From the NCBI GenBank assembly GCA_003218375.1, contig QHNH01000009.1, positions 62,001-126,000 of the forward strand: DNA of 64,000 bases, written 5' to 3'. Both the position numbers and the translations under genes were made by a program. A model generated the notes under the pieces. That model was not told where the DNA came from, searched no databases, and saw only the letters and a program-made list of their open reading frames with translations. Positions 32,441 through 40,580 of the stretch are shown here, piece after piece. The DNA comes from Verrucomicrobiota bacterium. Its GTDB lineage: Bacteria > Verrucomicrobiota > Verrucomicrobiia > Chthoniobacterales > UBA10450. Within the stretch, counting starts at the first letter, position 1; each line of letters starts with the position of its first letter.

Positions 32441-33022
32441 CTAGTCCCGAGTCGCCGATCGGGACAAGTGGTTTTGCAGAATAATCGCGACCGCTTCGCG
32501 AAAGCTGGTGACGGTAAACTCCGGCTTTTCGCGCAATTGTTCGCGATAACCGTGGTCGATGAAAACGGCGCGGCAACCGGCGGCATGCGCGCAATCGATG
32601 TCGCGCCAGCGATCGCCAATAAGGAAGCTGCGCTTCAAGTCGATACCGTGCGTGGCAGCGGCGCGCAGCAACATACCGGGCTTCGGTTTTCGGCAATCGC
32701 ATGGTTCGCCGTGGCTGGCGCCGGCATGGAAACAAACCTCGATCCCGTCGAGAATCGGGAGGTCCGCGCGCAGTTTAGCGTGGATCGCCTGGACTGACTC
32801 GCGGCTCTGGGTGCCGCGTCCCACGTCCGGTTGATTCGTGACCACGATCAAAAGAAATCCGGCGTTCTTCAATTGCAGGCAGCCTTCGGCAACGTCGGGA
32901 TAAAGTTGGAATTCACCGAGATTCGCGGGAGGAAAGGGGAGTCCATCGCGGACAACGGAACGGTTCAACACGCCGTCGCGATCCAGGAAGACGCAACGGT
33001 TTATCGCGGCGATCAGGGACAT
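32441..33022 (-). CDS. gmhB: D-glycero-D-manno-heptose 1,7-bisphosphate phosphatase (HAD family)
   Basis: 193 residues. HAD-IIIA motifs are present: VFLDRDGVLNRS (nucleophile and acid/base aspartates), VVTNQPDVGRG, the zinc-binding loop CFHAGASHGEPCDCRKPKPGM (first Cys, His and the later Cys pair), and LIGDRWRDIDCAHAAG. These are diagnostic of GmhB. The enzyme removes the C7 phosphate of heptose-1,7-bisphosphate, giving heptose-1-P for nucleotidyl transfer. It lies between a membrane glycosyltransferase-like gene and transaldolase, in the same strand set as the kinase and nucleotidyltransferase of the pathway. Confidence 0.9.
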   Translation of the reverse strand: MSLIAAINRCVFLDRDGVLNRSVVRDGLPFPPANLGEFQLYPDVAEGCLQLKNAGFLLIVVTNQPDVGRGTQSRESVQAIHAKLRADLPILDGIEVCFHAGASHGEPCDCRKPKPGMLLRAAATHGIDLKRSFLIGDRWRDIDCAHAAGCRAVFIDHGYREQLREKPEFTVTSFREAVAIILQNHLSRSATRD

Positions 33023-33049
33023 GCAATCAAGGATCGTAATTCGGAACGC

Positions 33050-34561
33050 TCACGAAACGAATGTGGTGGTCCCGCCGTCCTCCGGCATTCGTTGGGCGAT
33101 GCTTTCAGCGTCACGTATCCGGGGGCGACTGTTCGCCACGGATCGGTGGGGTTCAATAAAGCGGCCGAGATAGATCGCGATGACCAACAAAGTGGCGAAA
33201 GAGATTGGCTGAAGATAGCGCACAGTGTGGCCTCCAAATATGGTCGAAACGAGGAGCGTGACAGTTATGTGAACAAAAAGCAGAAAGGCGCATCCTCGCG
33301 TCGGCCGAAAAGCCACCGCAAGAGCCGCAGGCAATGGCGCCAATAAGATCAGGAAGTAATATGGCCAAGCCGCTACGGACCACTGTTGAAGAAAGCTCTC
33401 CGTCTGTTTTTTTGTATCGATTGCAAGATGAAAGCGTGAAGCGAGTAGGTCGCGCTGGTCCTCTTTCGGTGGATTGTTAAACCCGAAATCGGATCTCGCA
33501 GACGCCTTCATCGCAGCCGCACTCCAGTAGTCGGAATAAACGCGCCACCCTAGGTTCAGGACCGCCAGCGGATTCCGTCGCAGCGCGTTCATCGCAGTTT
33601 CCCGCGCGATTCTTTCGGCACTGGATCGTTCTGGATGGAGCGTCGAGAATCTGTCGATCAGGTATCCGGGGCTGAAGCGTTGGCCGGCCCTGAAATTCAA
33701 GTCCTTCAGGTGAAACTCGTCGCCCTTTCTAATCACATCCGCGAGACCGGGATCGGGCGAGTCTTCCGGCTCCAGGACCGGCGACAAAATTGCGAGCTGG
33801 ATGATCCCAGCTGCGTGCAAATACGCCGGCGGGCGATGAGAAATCCATCCATTTGTTCGCTTGTAGCCTTCGTGTAGCACAAACATCAGAAGCACACTGA
33901 TCAACAAATGACTTCCAAGTCTGCCGAAAATACGGAAGACGACTGCCCGCTCGAAGCCATGCCGAAATGTGCGCCAGACAGCCGGTGAGAATGCGATCAC
34001 CGGCAGTAAAACTGTATCAAGCTGCACGAGGAGGAGATAACTCATTCTGAAACCGATCAGCAGAACAGAAACCACCTGGACCAGGACAAGGTTCCGGAAG
34101 CGCCGGTCCCGAAGATATAAAAATGACTGGTAGAGAACGAAAGCGTATAAGCCGAGACTAATGGCTTCGGTCATGACATAGCGTTCGTAAAGCAATTGAA
34201 GGGGATCCAGCGCGCAGAGAAATCCCGTTACGAAAGACCAGCGCGCCGCCAGCCCGAAAACGAACCGGCAAATCAAAGCGCTCCCGACGGCTGCCGCGGC
34301 ACTGATGAGGAGCTGCAGGACAAGAAGTGAAGTCAGGCTCTGCGTCCAGACGGAAGACCAACGAATGACGTACCCGTAGAAATACGAGCGCGCCTCCGGT
34401 ATCCAATCGGTGAGGGCCGTCTGAATGTAACTCCAGGAATCGCCCAGCAATAGCTTCGGGGTCGGGTCGATGGCAAAGAGCGCAAGCTTGAGAAGCAAAA
34501 TGGACACACAAAACAGGAGCCAGCTCTCGTGTTCGCGGGGACGATGCGAGTGGTCGTTCAT
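33050..34561 (-). CDS. Multispanning membrane protein, GT-C glycosyltransferase-like
   Basis: 503 residues with about ten hydrophobic helices, starting after a short basic N-terminus (WLLFCVSILLLKLALFAI). The first loop has LLLGDSWSYIQTALTDW, matching the acidic loop (D-x-x-x-Y) in which GT-C enzymes bind lipid-linked sugar donors. A hydrophilic segment near residues 270-370 is followed by further helices. A role in transferring or flipping a sugar during cell-envelope glycan assembly is inferred; no family name can be assigned with confidence. Confidence 0.6.
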   Translation of the reverse strand: MNDHSHRPREHESWLLFCVSILLLKLALFAIDPTPKLLLGDSWSYIQTALTDWIPEARSYFYGYVIRWSSVWTQSLTSLLVLQLLISAAAAVGSALICRFVFGLAARWSFVTGFLCALDPLQLLYERYVMTEAISLGLYAFVLYQSFLYLRDRRFRNLVLVQVVSVLLIGFRMSYLLLVQLDTVLLPVIAFSPAVWRTFRHGFERAVVFRIFGRLGSHLLISVLLMFVLHEGYKRTNGWISHRPPAYLHAAGIIQLAILSPVLEPEDSPDPGLADVIRKGDEFHLKDLNFRAGQRFSPGYLIDRFSTLHPERSSAERIARETAMNALRRNPLAVLNLGWRVYSDYWSAAAMKASARSDFGFNNPPKEDQRDLLASRFHLAIDTKKQTESFLQQWSVAAWPYYFLILLAPLPAALAVAFRPTRGCAFLLFVHITVTLLVSTIFGGHTVRYLQPISFATLLVIAIYLGRFIEPHRSVANSRPRIRDAESIAQRMPEDGGTTTFVS

Positions 34562-34584
34562 CGATTAGCTATTGGCATAGAACG

Positions 34585-34672
34585 AATGCTACCCGATGGG
34601 GCATCCGGTCGATTATGTTTCCAGGAACGCGATGGGAACTGTTCGCGTTCTCGAGGCCGCGCGGCGCGCCGG
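34585..34672 (+). pseudogene. Remnant of an NAD-dependent sugar epimerase/dehydratase
   Basis: In the 112-base gap between the isomerase gene and the membrane protein, the plus strand encodes YPMGHPVDYVSRNAMGTVRV followed by LEAARRAG. This is the typical alpha-helix of extended SDR epimerases (…N-x-x-G-T-x-x-V-L-E-A-A-R-R-A-G…). The similarity stops at both ends, with no nucleotide-binding motif or catalytic residues, and the fragment is opposite in strand to its neighbours. It looks like debris of a deleted gene. Confidence 0.45.
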
Positions 34673-34673
34673 G

Positions 34674-35270
34674 TTACTTCGTGCTCTCCCATTTCGTCTG
34701 CGCGGTTTTCAGCGCGGGATGAGAGACGAGCAAATGCCATACGACGGCTTGGAACGCTTCCGAGTGCGGCGTGGTGTTCGTCGGGTTCACCGTGGGGATG
34801 ATGATGCAAACGTCAGCGACCCGGGCGGTGTAACCGCCGTCGCGACCGACGATGCCGAGCACGGATGCGCCGCGTTCTTTCGCCAGCTCCAACGCGGTCA
34901 CCAGATTCGGGCTCACGTTCTTTTCCGCGTTGCCGCCGCCGACTGAGAAAACGAGAAGCGCGTCCTTATCGTTCAGGCGACTCCCCTTGAGCCACTCCAC
35001 AAAAACGGTCGTCCAACCTTCATCATTCGTCCTCGCGGTCAGCTCGGAGACGTTGTCGGTCGGCGCATAACATTCCATCCCGGCGATCTTCCGGAAATCG
35101 TTCACGGCATGGGACGCGTTCGCGGCGCTGCCGCCGACACCGAGAATAAATAGTCGGCCGCCGCGCGACCGAACGTCGGCCAGAAGCGCGACCGCGCTTT
35201 CGCAGAGCGCCGGGTCCAGCTTCGCGACGATGTCCGCGGTCTCGCGCAAATGTTGTTCCGAGTAACTCAT
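34674..35270 (-). CDS. gmhA: SIS-domain isomerase, sedoheptulose-7-phosphate isomerase-like
   Basis: 198 residues. SIS motifs: RLFILGVGGSAANASHAVNDF, then ELTARTNDEGW, VFSVGGGNAEKNVSPNLV and SVLGIVGRDGGYTARVAD, ending with SEAFQAVVWHLLV. This form is typical of the isomerase that accompanies heptose-7-P kinase and guanylyltransferase. The predicted reaction is conversion of sedoheptulose-7-P to D-glycero-D-manno-heptose-7-P. Its ATG overlaps the stop of the nucleotidyltransferase in ATGA. It is clearly different from the other SIS enzyme at 28996. Confidence 0.82.
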   Translation of the reverse strand: MSYSEQHLRETADIVAKLDPALCESAVALLADVRSRGGRLFILGVGGSAANASHAVNDFRKIAGMECYAPTDNVSELTARTNDEGWTTVFVEWLKGSRLNDKDALLVFSVGGGNAEKNVSPNLVTALELAKERGASVLGIVGRDGGYTARVADVCIIIPTVNPTNTTPHSEAFQAVVWHLLVSHPALKTAQTKWESTK

Positions 35271-36001
35271 GGGCTAACGGACAGTTGCTGGCTCCGGAGC
35301 ATCGCGTCAAGCTCGACGAGACCTTCGGGCGAACCGATCTCGTAGAAACGCTGCTCGACCTCGAAGCCCGCCAGTTCGTTCCGGGAAATCAGGTCGCAGT
35401 AGACATCCGCGAGGTCGAAGGCTTTTCCGTCGGGCCAGGGCGCCAAGGCAGTCGAGTCCAGAATCCCCAGGCCGTAATCGATGTACCGCATCTCGCTTCT
35501 TTGCTCTTTCTTGCTGTAGCTTTTGATCGCGCCATCCTGGAACCAGACGTTGCTCGTGTCCCAGCGGCCTTCGTTTCGATATACCGTCATCAGCCCCAGC
35601 TTCCTGCTGGCGCTGAAAGCTTGCGCCGGCGCGGCATAGTCGATCGGCAGGTAAGAGTCGCCATATAAGACCAGGAAACGCTGACCCAATAAGAGCTGTG
35701 CCTTCTTGAGTGCCCCTCCCGTTCCCAACAGTTCGGGCCCATCAAAGGAGTAACTTAGTTCTACTCCAAAGTTGCGACCGTTCCCGAACTCCTGCTCGAT
35801 CATCTCGCCACGATAGCCCACGCATAACACGACCTTCCGAATACCGGCACTTTGAAGGAGCCGTAGCTGATGCGCGAGAAAAGGCTGGCCTGCGACAGTG
35901 ATAAGGGCCTTCGGTATTTTCTCCGTGGCCGGCCGGAGACGCGTGGCCAATCCGCCGGCAAGGATCGCTACTGGCCAGCTACCGAGGTTTTCGCGGCTCA
36001 T
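35267..36001 (-). CDS. hddC: Sugar-phosphate nucleotidyltransferase (heptose-1-P guanylyltransferase-like, HddC)
   Basis: 244 residues. The nucleotidyltransferase signature is at the N-terminus: AILAGGLATRLRPATEKIPKALITVAG (G-G-x-x-T-R-L-x-P…K-P), then a second motif FLVLYGDSYLPIDY with the metal aspartate and the C-terminal FDLADVYCDLI plus EIGSPEGL. Length and context next to a GHMP heptose kinase point to HddC, which makes GDP-D-glycero-alpha-D-manno-heptose; other NTP-sugar activities cannot be excluded. It is coupled by ATGA overlaps on both sides. Confidence 0.8.
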   Translation of the reverse strand: MSRENLGSWPVAILAGGLATRLRPATEKIPKALITVAGQPFLAHQLRLLQSAGIRKVVLCVGYRGEMIEQEFGNGRNFGVELSYSFDGPELLGTGGALKKAQLLLGQRFLVLYGDSYLPIDYAAPAQAFSASRKLGLMTVYRNEGRWDTSNVWFQDGAIKSYSKKEQRSEMRYIDYGLGILDSTALAPWPDGKAFDLADVYCDLISRNELAGFEVEQRFYEIGSPEGLVELDAMLRSQQLSVSP

Positions 36002-36978
36002 TGATTGAGCACTCGAGTTCCTTCAAAATCGAACCGGAACCGGACTTCGGTCAATCCCTTCTCACGCATCGCGTGGCGAAGCTTCACCTTGTCGCCGGCG
36101 TAGAACATCAGGAATCCACCGCCGCCGGCGCCGATGACCTTTCCGCCGAGCGCGCCGTTGGCCATCGCGCAATCGTACCAGGCGTTGATGTCGTTGTTGC
36201 TCATTCCTTTCGAGCGCTCCTTCTTCCGCTGCCAATGCGCGTCCATCAGCCGCGCGAATTCCTCCAGGTTACCCGCCTCGAGCGCCTTCTGGCTTTGTTT
36301 GCCGAGGTCCTTGATAAAATGAAGGTTCTCCATCATAGCCGTGTCGGCCTTCTTACTCTTGTCGTCCTGTTCCTTGAGAATCGCCGACGCCGCGCGCGAG
36401 TAACCGGTAAAGAAGAGCAACAGGTTGTCCTCGAGGTTGAACAAGGTCTCCTCGGAGATCTTCAACGGCGCCGCTTCCACGCGGCCGTCCGGCATGAAGC
36501 GGAAGGAGGTAATGCCGCCATAAGCCGAGATGTATTGGTCCTGCTTCCCGATTGGTTCGCCCAATTTCTCCAGCTCGATGCAGCAAGCTTGCTCGGCCAG
36601 CTCGGCGGGATGAACCAGGTTCTTCTTCAAGGCATGGAAAGCCTTTAGCAGCGCCGTTGTGAAACTCCCCGACGAGCCGAGCCCGGTCCCTGCCGGAATA
36701 TCGGCCATGCTCGTGATCTCGAGGTTACGCTCATGAATGTCGACTAGCTTTAGCGCCTCGCGGATAATCGGATGTTTGATGTCATCGATGGTCGCCGCTT
36801 CTTCCAAGCTCGAATACTTCAGGAGAAAGCCTTCTACGAACCGGCGGTGGACATTGATATAAACGTACTTGTCGATCGCGGCCGCGATGAGGAACCCGGA
36901 ATGTTCCCGGTAGTAGGATGGCAGGTCAGTGCCGCCGCCGCCCAATGAGATGCGAAGTGGTGAGCGGGTGATAATCAT
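35998..36978 (-). CDS. hddA: GHMP-family kinase, heptose-7-phosphate kinase-like (HddA)
   Basis: 326 residues. GHMP motifs: MIITRSPLRISLGGGGTDLP at the N-terminus, the phosphate-binding loop PAGTGLGSSGSFTTAL near residue 95, and the C-terminal GGKVIGAGGGGFLMFY. The start and length match the HddA/FKP-kinase branch that phosphorylates D-glycero-D-manno-heptose-7-P at C1. It is located between methyltransferase and nucleotidyltransferase genes with four-base overlaps at each side, so the set is translated together. Confidence 0.83.
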   Translation of the reverse strand: MIITRSPLRISLGGGGTDLPSYYREHSGFLIAAAIDKYVYINVHRRFVEGFLLKYSSLEEAATIDDIKHPIIREALKLVDIHERNLEITSMADIPAGTGLGSSGSFTTALLKAFHALKKNLVHPAELAEQACCIELEKLGEPIGKQDQYISAYGGITSFRFMPDGRVEAAPLKISEETLFNLEDNLLLFFTGYSRAASAILKEQDDKSKKADTAMMENLHFIKDLGKQSQKALEAGNLEEFARLMDAHWQRKKERSKGMSNNDINAWYDCAMANGALGGKVIGAGGGGFLMFYAGDKVKLRHAMREKGLTEVRFRFDFEGTRVLNQ

Positions 36979-37754
36979 GACGATGCTTTGCGGGCTGTAG
37001 CTACTACTTGCCAGCCGAAAGGTGAGTCGAGAAGATTAGCATGAAAAAGGACCCGGAACACTTTCATCGCGAACCTAGCCATGCCGGAGGGCGCTCCTGT
37101 GGGTCCTGTCTGAGCATCCTGCACCAGGCGACCGCCGCGACCGACAATCAATAGCCGGTACAAGTTGAAGAAGGGGAAGCCGGCGAGGTAAGTCCGTTCA
37201 ACAGAATAGCCTGCCTGTTCGAGCATCGAACGGATTTTGAGGCGGTCGAAATGTTGCCGGTGTCCTATATGGCGGTCAAAGGCCGACATCGGTCCGCCCG
37301 GCACGGTCACAATCAAACGCGCACCCGGTGCCAGATAATCCCGCGCTCGTTTTAGAAACGCGACCGGATCGTCGACGTGTTCCAGCACTTCCGAGCAAAC
37401 GGCATGGGTGGCCCAATTCGTAAACTCGTTCAACGACGCGGGCGGCGCAAAAATGTCGGCCACGAGAAAGGTCGCCGGCGGCACTTTCCGCTTGGAGATC
37501 GCGACACCTCTTTCGCTAAGCTCGGCGCCGACAAACCGCGCCCCGGGCAGGAGCGGCTCCAGCTTCTGCACCAGGTCGCCCTGGCCGCTACCCAGGTCGA
37601 AGAGCTGCATCGCTCCCTTGCCGGCATCTTCGCAAAGCAAGCGCGCGATGATTTCATGCCGCATCCATTGCGCCGGGTTCTCCGCGGCGGACTGGGCGTA
37701 ATGCTCCCAGTGCGCGTCCCAGTCGTCCTGCGAAGCCCGGGTTTGGTCAGACAT
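36975..37754 (-). CDS. SAM-dependent methyltransferase
   Basis: 259 residues. Class I methyltransferase core: motif I LFDLGSGQGDLVQKL near residue 55, an acidic strand end GAELSE, then CSEVLEHVDDP and a motif like RLIVTVPGGPM. The C-terminal part has a short hydrophobic segment (FPFFNLYRLLIV). The N-terminus SQDDWDAHWEHYAQSAAENP is of the type seen in methyltransferases encoded in O-antigen and capsule clusters. The substrate is probably a sugar of the same glycan. It overlaps the upstream methyltransferase gene by eight bases. Confidence 0.82.
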   Translation of the reverse strand: MSDQTRASQDDWDAHWEHYAQSAAENPAQWMRHEIIARLLCEDAGKGAMQLFDLGSGQGDLVQKLEPLLPGARFVGAELSERGVAISKRKVPPATFLVADIFAPPASLNEFTNWATHAVCSEVLEHVDDPVAFLKRARDYLAPGARLIVTVPGGPMSAFDRHIGHRQHFDRLKIRSMLEQAGYSVERTYLAGFPFFNLYRLLIVGRGGRLVQDAQTGPTGAPSGMARFAMKVFRVLFHANLLDSPFGWQVVATARKASS

Positions 37755-38364
37755 TCTCGCGCCGAGCTACCGCGAAAAGGTTAAGGCCGAGTTTATGATA
37801 ACGCAGTTTGATCAGGCTTGGCTTAAAGCCGGCCCGGACCAGAAGCGGCCAGAGATCGCGTTTGTCGTAATACATTCTGTGATCGTCCATCTCGACCTTC
37901 GGACTAAGCCCGAGCCGGAACGCGGAGAACTCGAGAAAGGTCTTCCCGCGCCAGGTCGGGACGTTAATGAGAAGGACTCCCGAAGGTTTCAGTAAAACTC
38001 GAACAGCCTTGATGACCAGAAGCGGATCGCGCAGATGCTCCAGGACCGAGATCAGCAAGACGGCGTCGAACGTTTGGCCGGCGAGTTGCGGCAACGCCTC
38101 TTCGATTGTTCCTTCGTGAAACGTGAAATTCGGCAAACTTGCCAGCTCCGGGGCAAGTTGAAAATCCACGCCAGTTCCGTGCTTCAACCGCGGACTTAGC
38201 GCCGTCAACTGGGCGGCGCGATAGCCACAGCCTAACTCTAATACTTCCAGATCGGATCGATTCGGCAGCTCGCGCGCGATCGCCCGTTGAGACAACCAGA
38301 CTCCGACCCGGTCTACGAAGCTTAGCTTCTTTTGTCCGTAGGATTCGTGTGTCCGATCGTTCAA
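37747..38364 (-). CDS. SAM-dependent methyltransferase
   Basis: About 205 residues from a TTG at 38364, whose TTGA overlaps the stop of the upstream GT2 gene, the same overlap style seen elsewhere in this operon. An ATG at 38418 in the same frame is the alternative and would give a 58-base overlap. Motif I is VLELGCGYRAAQLTALSP, followed by GVDFQ, VLLISVLEHLRDP and PSGVLLINVPTW, then a histidine-bearing HRMYYDKRDLW segment typical of Methyltransf_11/23 types in glycan clusters. The substrate is unknown. Confidence 0.8.
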   Translation of the reverse strand: MNDRTHESYGQKKLSFVDRVGVWLSQRAIARELPNRSDLEVLELGCGYRAAQLTALSPRLKHGTGVDFQLAPELASLPNFTFHEGTIEEALPQLAGQTFDAVLLISVLEHLRDPLLVIKAVRVLLKPSGVLLINVPTWRGKTFLEFSAFRLGLSPKVEMDDHRMYYDKRDLWPLLVRAGFKPSLIKLRYHKLGLNLFAVARRENV

Positions 38365-39566
38365 AGCCTGTGCTCCGGCGCAACTCGTTGCGCCATTTCC
38401 AGTAAGAGAGTGAAGCAAAAAGTCTGAAAGCCCACGATAATAAGGAGCAGCCCGAAGATGGCGGGATGTGAAATCTCGAACAGCCGGAATTCCGAGTTCA
38501 GGTACTGGTAGACCAGCGTGCTGAGAAGAACTATGCCGACAAGTACGCAGCCAGCCGATAGGAGCATGCCGCGATCGTAGCTCAGGATTTGCCGCAGCCG
38601 TTTCAGCGACTTGGGTCGCAGGCCGTGCATGACTCTCGCCAATACCCCAATTTGAATCGAGCTATAACCAAGGGTCACGCAGGTAACTCCAAAGAGCAGC
38701 CAGTATAGACTAAACCCGACACCGCCGATCGTAATCGGTCCCATTGCCAAAGCGCAGGCGATCAGTGCGCCGACAGCGGTAAGCGCGATGCCCGGCTTTA
38801 GCAGGAAGGAATCGGGCGTGTAGACCAGCATTACCTTCAGGTTCAGCCAGCCCGCGATCCAGGGCGACAACCAGCCCATCCGGCGATGATGACTGAAACG
38901 TCCTTCGCGGTCCTTGTAGAACTTTACCGGCACTTCCGCGGTCATCAGTTTTAGGCGCGCGGCTTTCAACACCATCTCGCTCGCGTATTCCCATGATTGC
39001 GATTTGAGATCGATTCGTTCCAGCGCAGAGCGAGTCAAACCGCGCATGCCGCAATGGATGTCGGAATAACGGCTGCCATAAATCCGATTCAAGATCCAGG
39101 TAGTTAGCGGCGTTCCGAAATAGCGGTGCAGGCCGGGCATGGCTCCTTTCTCGATGCTGCCGCGAAACCGGCTGCCCATGACAAACTCGGCGCCTTTGCG
39201 GAACGCTTCCACGAACGGGGATAACTCACGGAAGTCGTAAGTCAGGTCAGCGTCGCCCATGATGATCCATTGGCCGCGAATGTAAGGAGTCGCGTCGATA
39301 TAAGCGCGGCCCAATCCTCGCTTCGGTGTGCGAAGCACTTCGCCGCCATGCGCCAAGACAATGTCGGGCGTCTTATCAGTCGAGCTATCGACGATCAGGA
39401 TCTGGCCGCTGGCGCCAGCTTGCTTGAGGCCCTGTTTACACCAATCCACAAACTCGCCAACGGTGATCTCTTCGTTCAAGGAAGGAACCACTATGCTTAC
39501 GTCAACCGGGCCTGCTTCCGCGCCCGCCGGCATCAGGTGTTCGATCGCGCCGGGCTGCTCAGGCAT
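38361..39566 (-). CDS. Family 2 glycosyltransferase with C-terminal membrane helices
   Basis: 401 residues. The N-terminal ~230 form a GT-A fold: VSIVVPSLNEEITVGEFV, LIVDSSTDKTPDI, IIMGDADLTYDF with the metal DxD, and MGSRFRGSIEKGAMPGLHRY, a motif of polyprenyl-phosphate sugar transferases (DPM/ArnC-like). About four helices follow (for example PGIALTAVGALIACALAMG). Such enzymes usually charge undecaprenyl phosphate with a sugar for later transfer by GT-C enzymes, several of which lie in this window. It overlaps the epimerase stop by eight bases. Confidence 0.87.
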   Translation of the reverse strand: MPEQPGAIEHLMPAGAEAGPVDVSIVVPSLNEEITVGEFVDWCKQGLKQAGASGQILIVDSSTDKTPDIVLAHGGEVLRTPKRGLGRAYIDATPYIRGQWIIMGDADLTYDFRELSPFVEAFRKGAEFVMGSRFRGSIEKGAMPGLHRYFGTPLTTWILNRIYGSRYSDIHCGMRGLTRSALERIDLKSQSWEYASEMVLKAARLKLMTAEVPVKFYKDREGRFSHHRRMGWLSPWIAGWLNLKVMLVYTPDSFLLKPGIALTAVGALIACALAMGPITIGGVGFSLYWLLFGVTCVTLGYSSIQIGVLARVMHGLRPKSLKRLRQILSYDRGMLLSAGCVLVGIVLLSTLVYQYLNSEFRLFEISHPAIFGLLLIIVGFQTFCFTLLLEMAQRVAPEHRL

Positions 39567-40545
39567 GCTTTAGTTCCTCTAGCATTGCCTTCATCGCATC
39601 CTCGACCGCTTTAGCCGACGAACGCTTTGCTCTCCAGCCGAGGGCTTTGATCTTCGAGCAATTGAAGCGCACAACGGGAACGTCGCCCTTCCAGCCGCGA
39701 TTGCCTCCGGTGAATTCATACTTCGTTTCACCGGGAGTAAGACCGCTTACTTTGACCGCGAGATCGGCGATCTCGGCGACCGTAATGTAATCGTTCGTCG
39801 CCACGTTGAACATACTGTACCTATCTCGAGTCCATTCGTCGGCGCGACGAATCGCGGCCAGGACATCCTCGACGTGGATATAGCTCTTCTTTTGGGTACC
39901 ATCCCCAAGGATTCGGAGCCGGGTGGGATCGGCCTTCAAGCGCCGAACAAAGTCGTAGCCAACGCCATGAGTCTGGCGCGGGCCGACGACATTGGCGAAG
40001 CGAAAGGCGCGTCCAGCCAGCTCGAACATGTGGCAGTAAGCCGCGATAAGACCTTCACAGGCAAGCTTGCTGGCGCCATAGGTCGAGATCGGAATGCATG
40101 GACCGTAGTCCTCGGCAAACGCGACCCGCGGATTTTCGCCGTACACTCCGCTGCCGGAGGTGTAGATAATCTTGCGCACGCCGTTTACGCGCATGGCCTC
40201 GAGGACGTTTTGGGTAAGATAGGTGCCTTCCCAGAAGTCGATGTCCGGCTGGGTCACGGCTTTTGCTATGTCCGGATTGGCCGCGAGGTGAAAGACCGTG
40301 TCGGAGCCAACCATGGCGGAGGCCACGGCGCCCACGTCCTTCAAGTCCGCCTCTACCACTTCAACGCGAGGGTCGTTCGTGCTTTCCTTGATGTACGACA
40401 GCTGTCCCGACGTGAAGTTGTCGAAGATAACGACGCGTTCGGTCGCGCTGTCTTTCAAGAGCGACGCGACCAAATGGCTGCCGATGAAACCCGCGCCGCC
40501 GGAAACGAAAACGCGCTTCCACTCATGGAGAAAATTGGTCGGCAC
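39559..40545 (-). CDS. NAD-dependent epimerase/dehydratase (nucleotide sugar)
   Basis: About 328 residues from a GTG at 40545; the longer frame to 40650 would overlap the YfhO-like gene and adds non-conserved residues. Extended SDR features: RVFVSGGAGFIGSHLVASLL for NAD, an acidic EADLKDVGAV, FHLAANPDI, IYTSGSGVYGE and the catalytic STYGASKLACEGL (Y-x-x-x-K). It resembles the UDP-glucose 4-epimerase and GDP-sugar epimerase groups. In this operon it may act on the heptose or hexose nucleotide to be built into surface glycan. Confidence 0.88.
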   Translation of the reverse strand: MPTNFLHEWKRVFVSGGAGFIGSHLVASLLKDSATERVVIFDNFTSGQLSYIKESTNDPRVEVVEADLKDVGAVASAMVGSDTVFHLAANPDIAKAVTQPDIDFWEGTYLTQNVLEAMRVNGVRKIIYTSGSGVYGENPRVAFAEDYGPCIPISTYGASKLACEGLIAAYCHMFELAGRAFRFANVVGPRQTHGVGYDFVRRLKADPTRLRILGDGTQKKSYIHVEDVLAAIRRADEWTRDRYSMFNVATNDYITVAEIADLAVKVSGLTPGETKYEFTGGNRGWKGDVPVVRFNCSKIKALGWRAKRSSAKAVEDAMKAMLEELKHA

Positions 40546-40580
40546 GACCGACAATGCTGGCGCGCCGGGCAGTGTCAACC

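Noticed and set aside
32430-32735. Upstream extension of the transaldolase frame
   Set aside because: It overlaps gmhB in another frame and is Arg-rich; the family N-terminus begins at the ATG at 32429.
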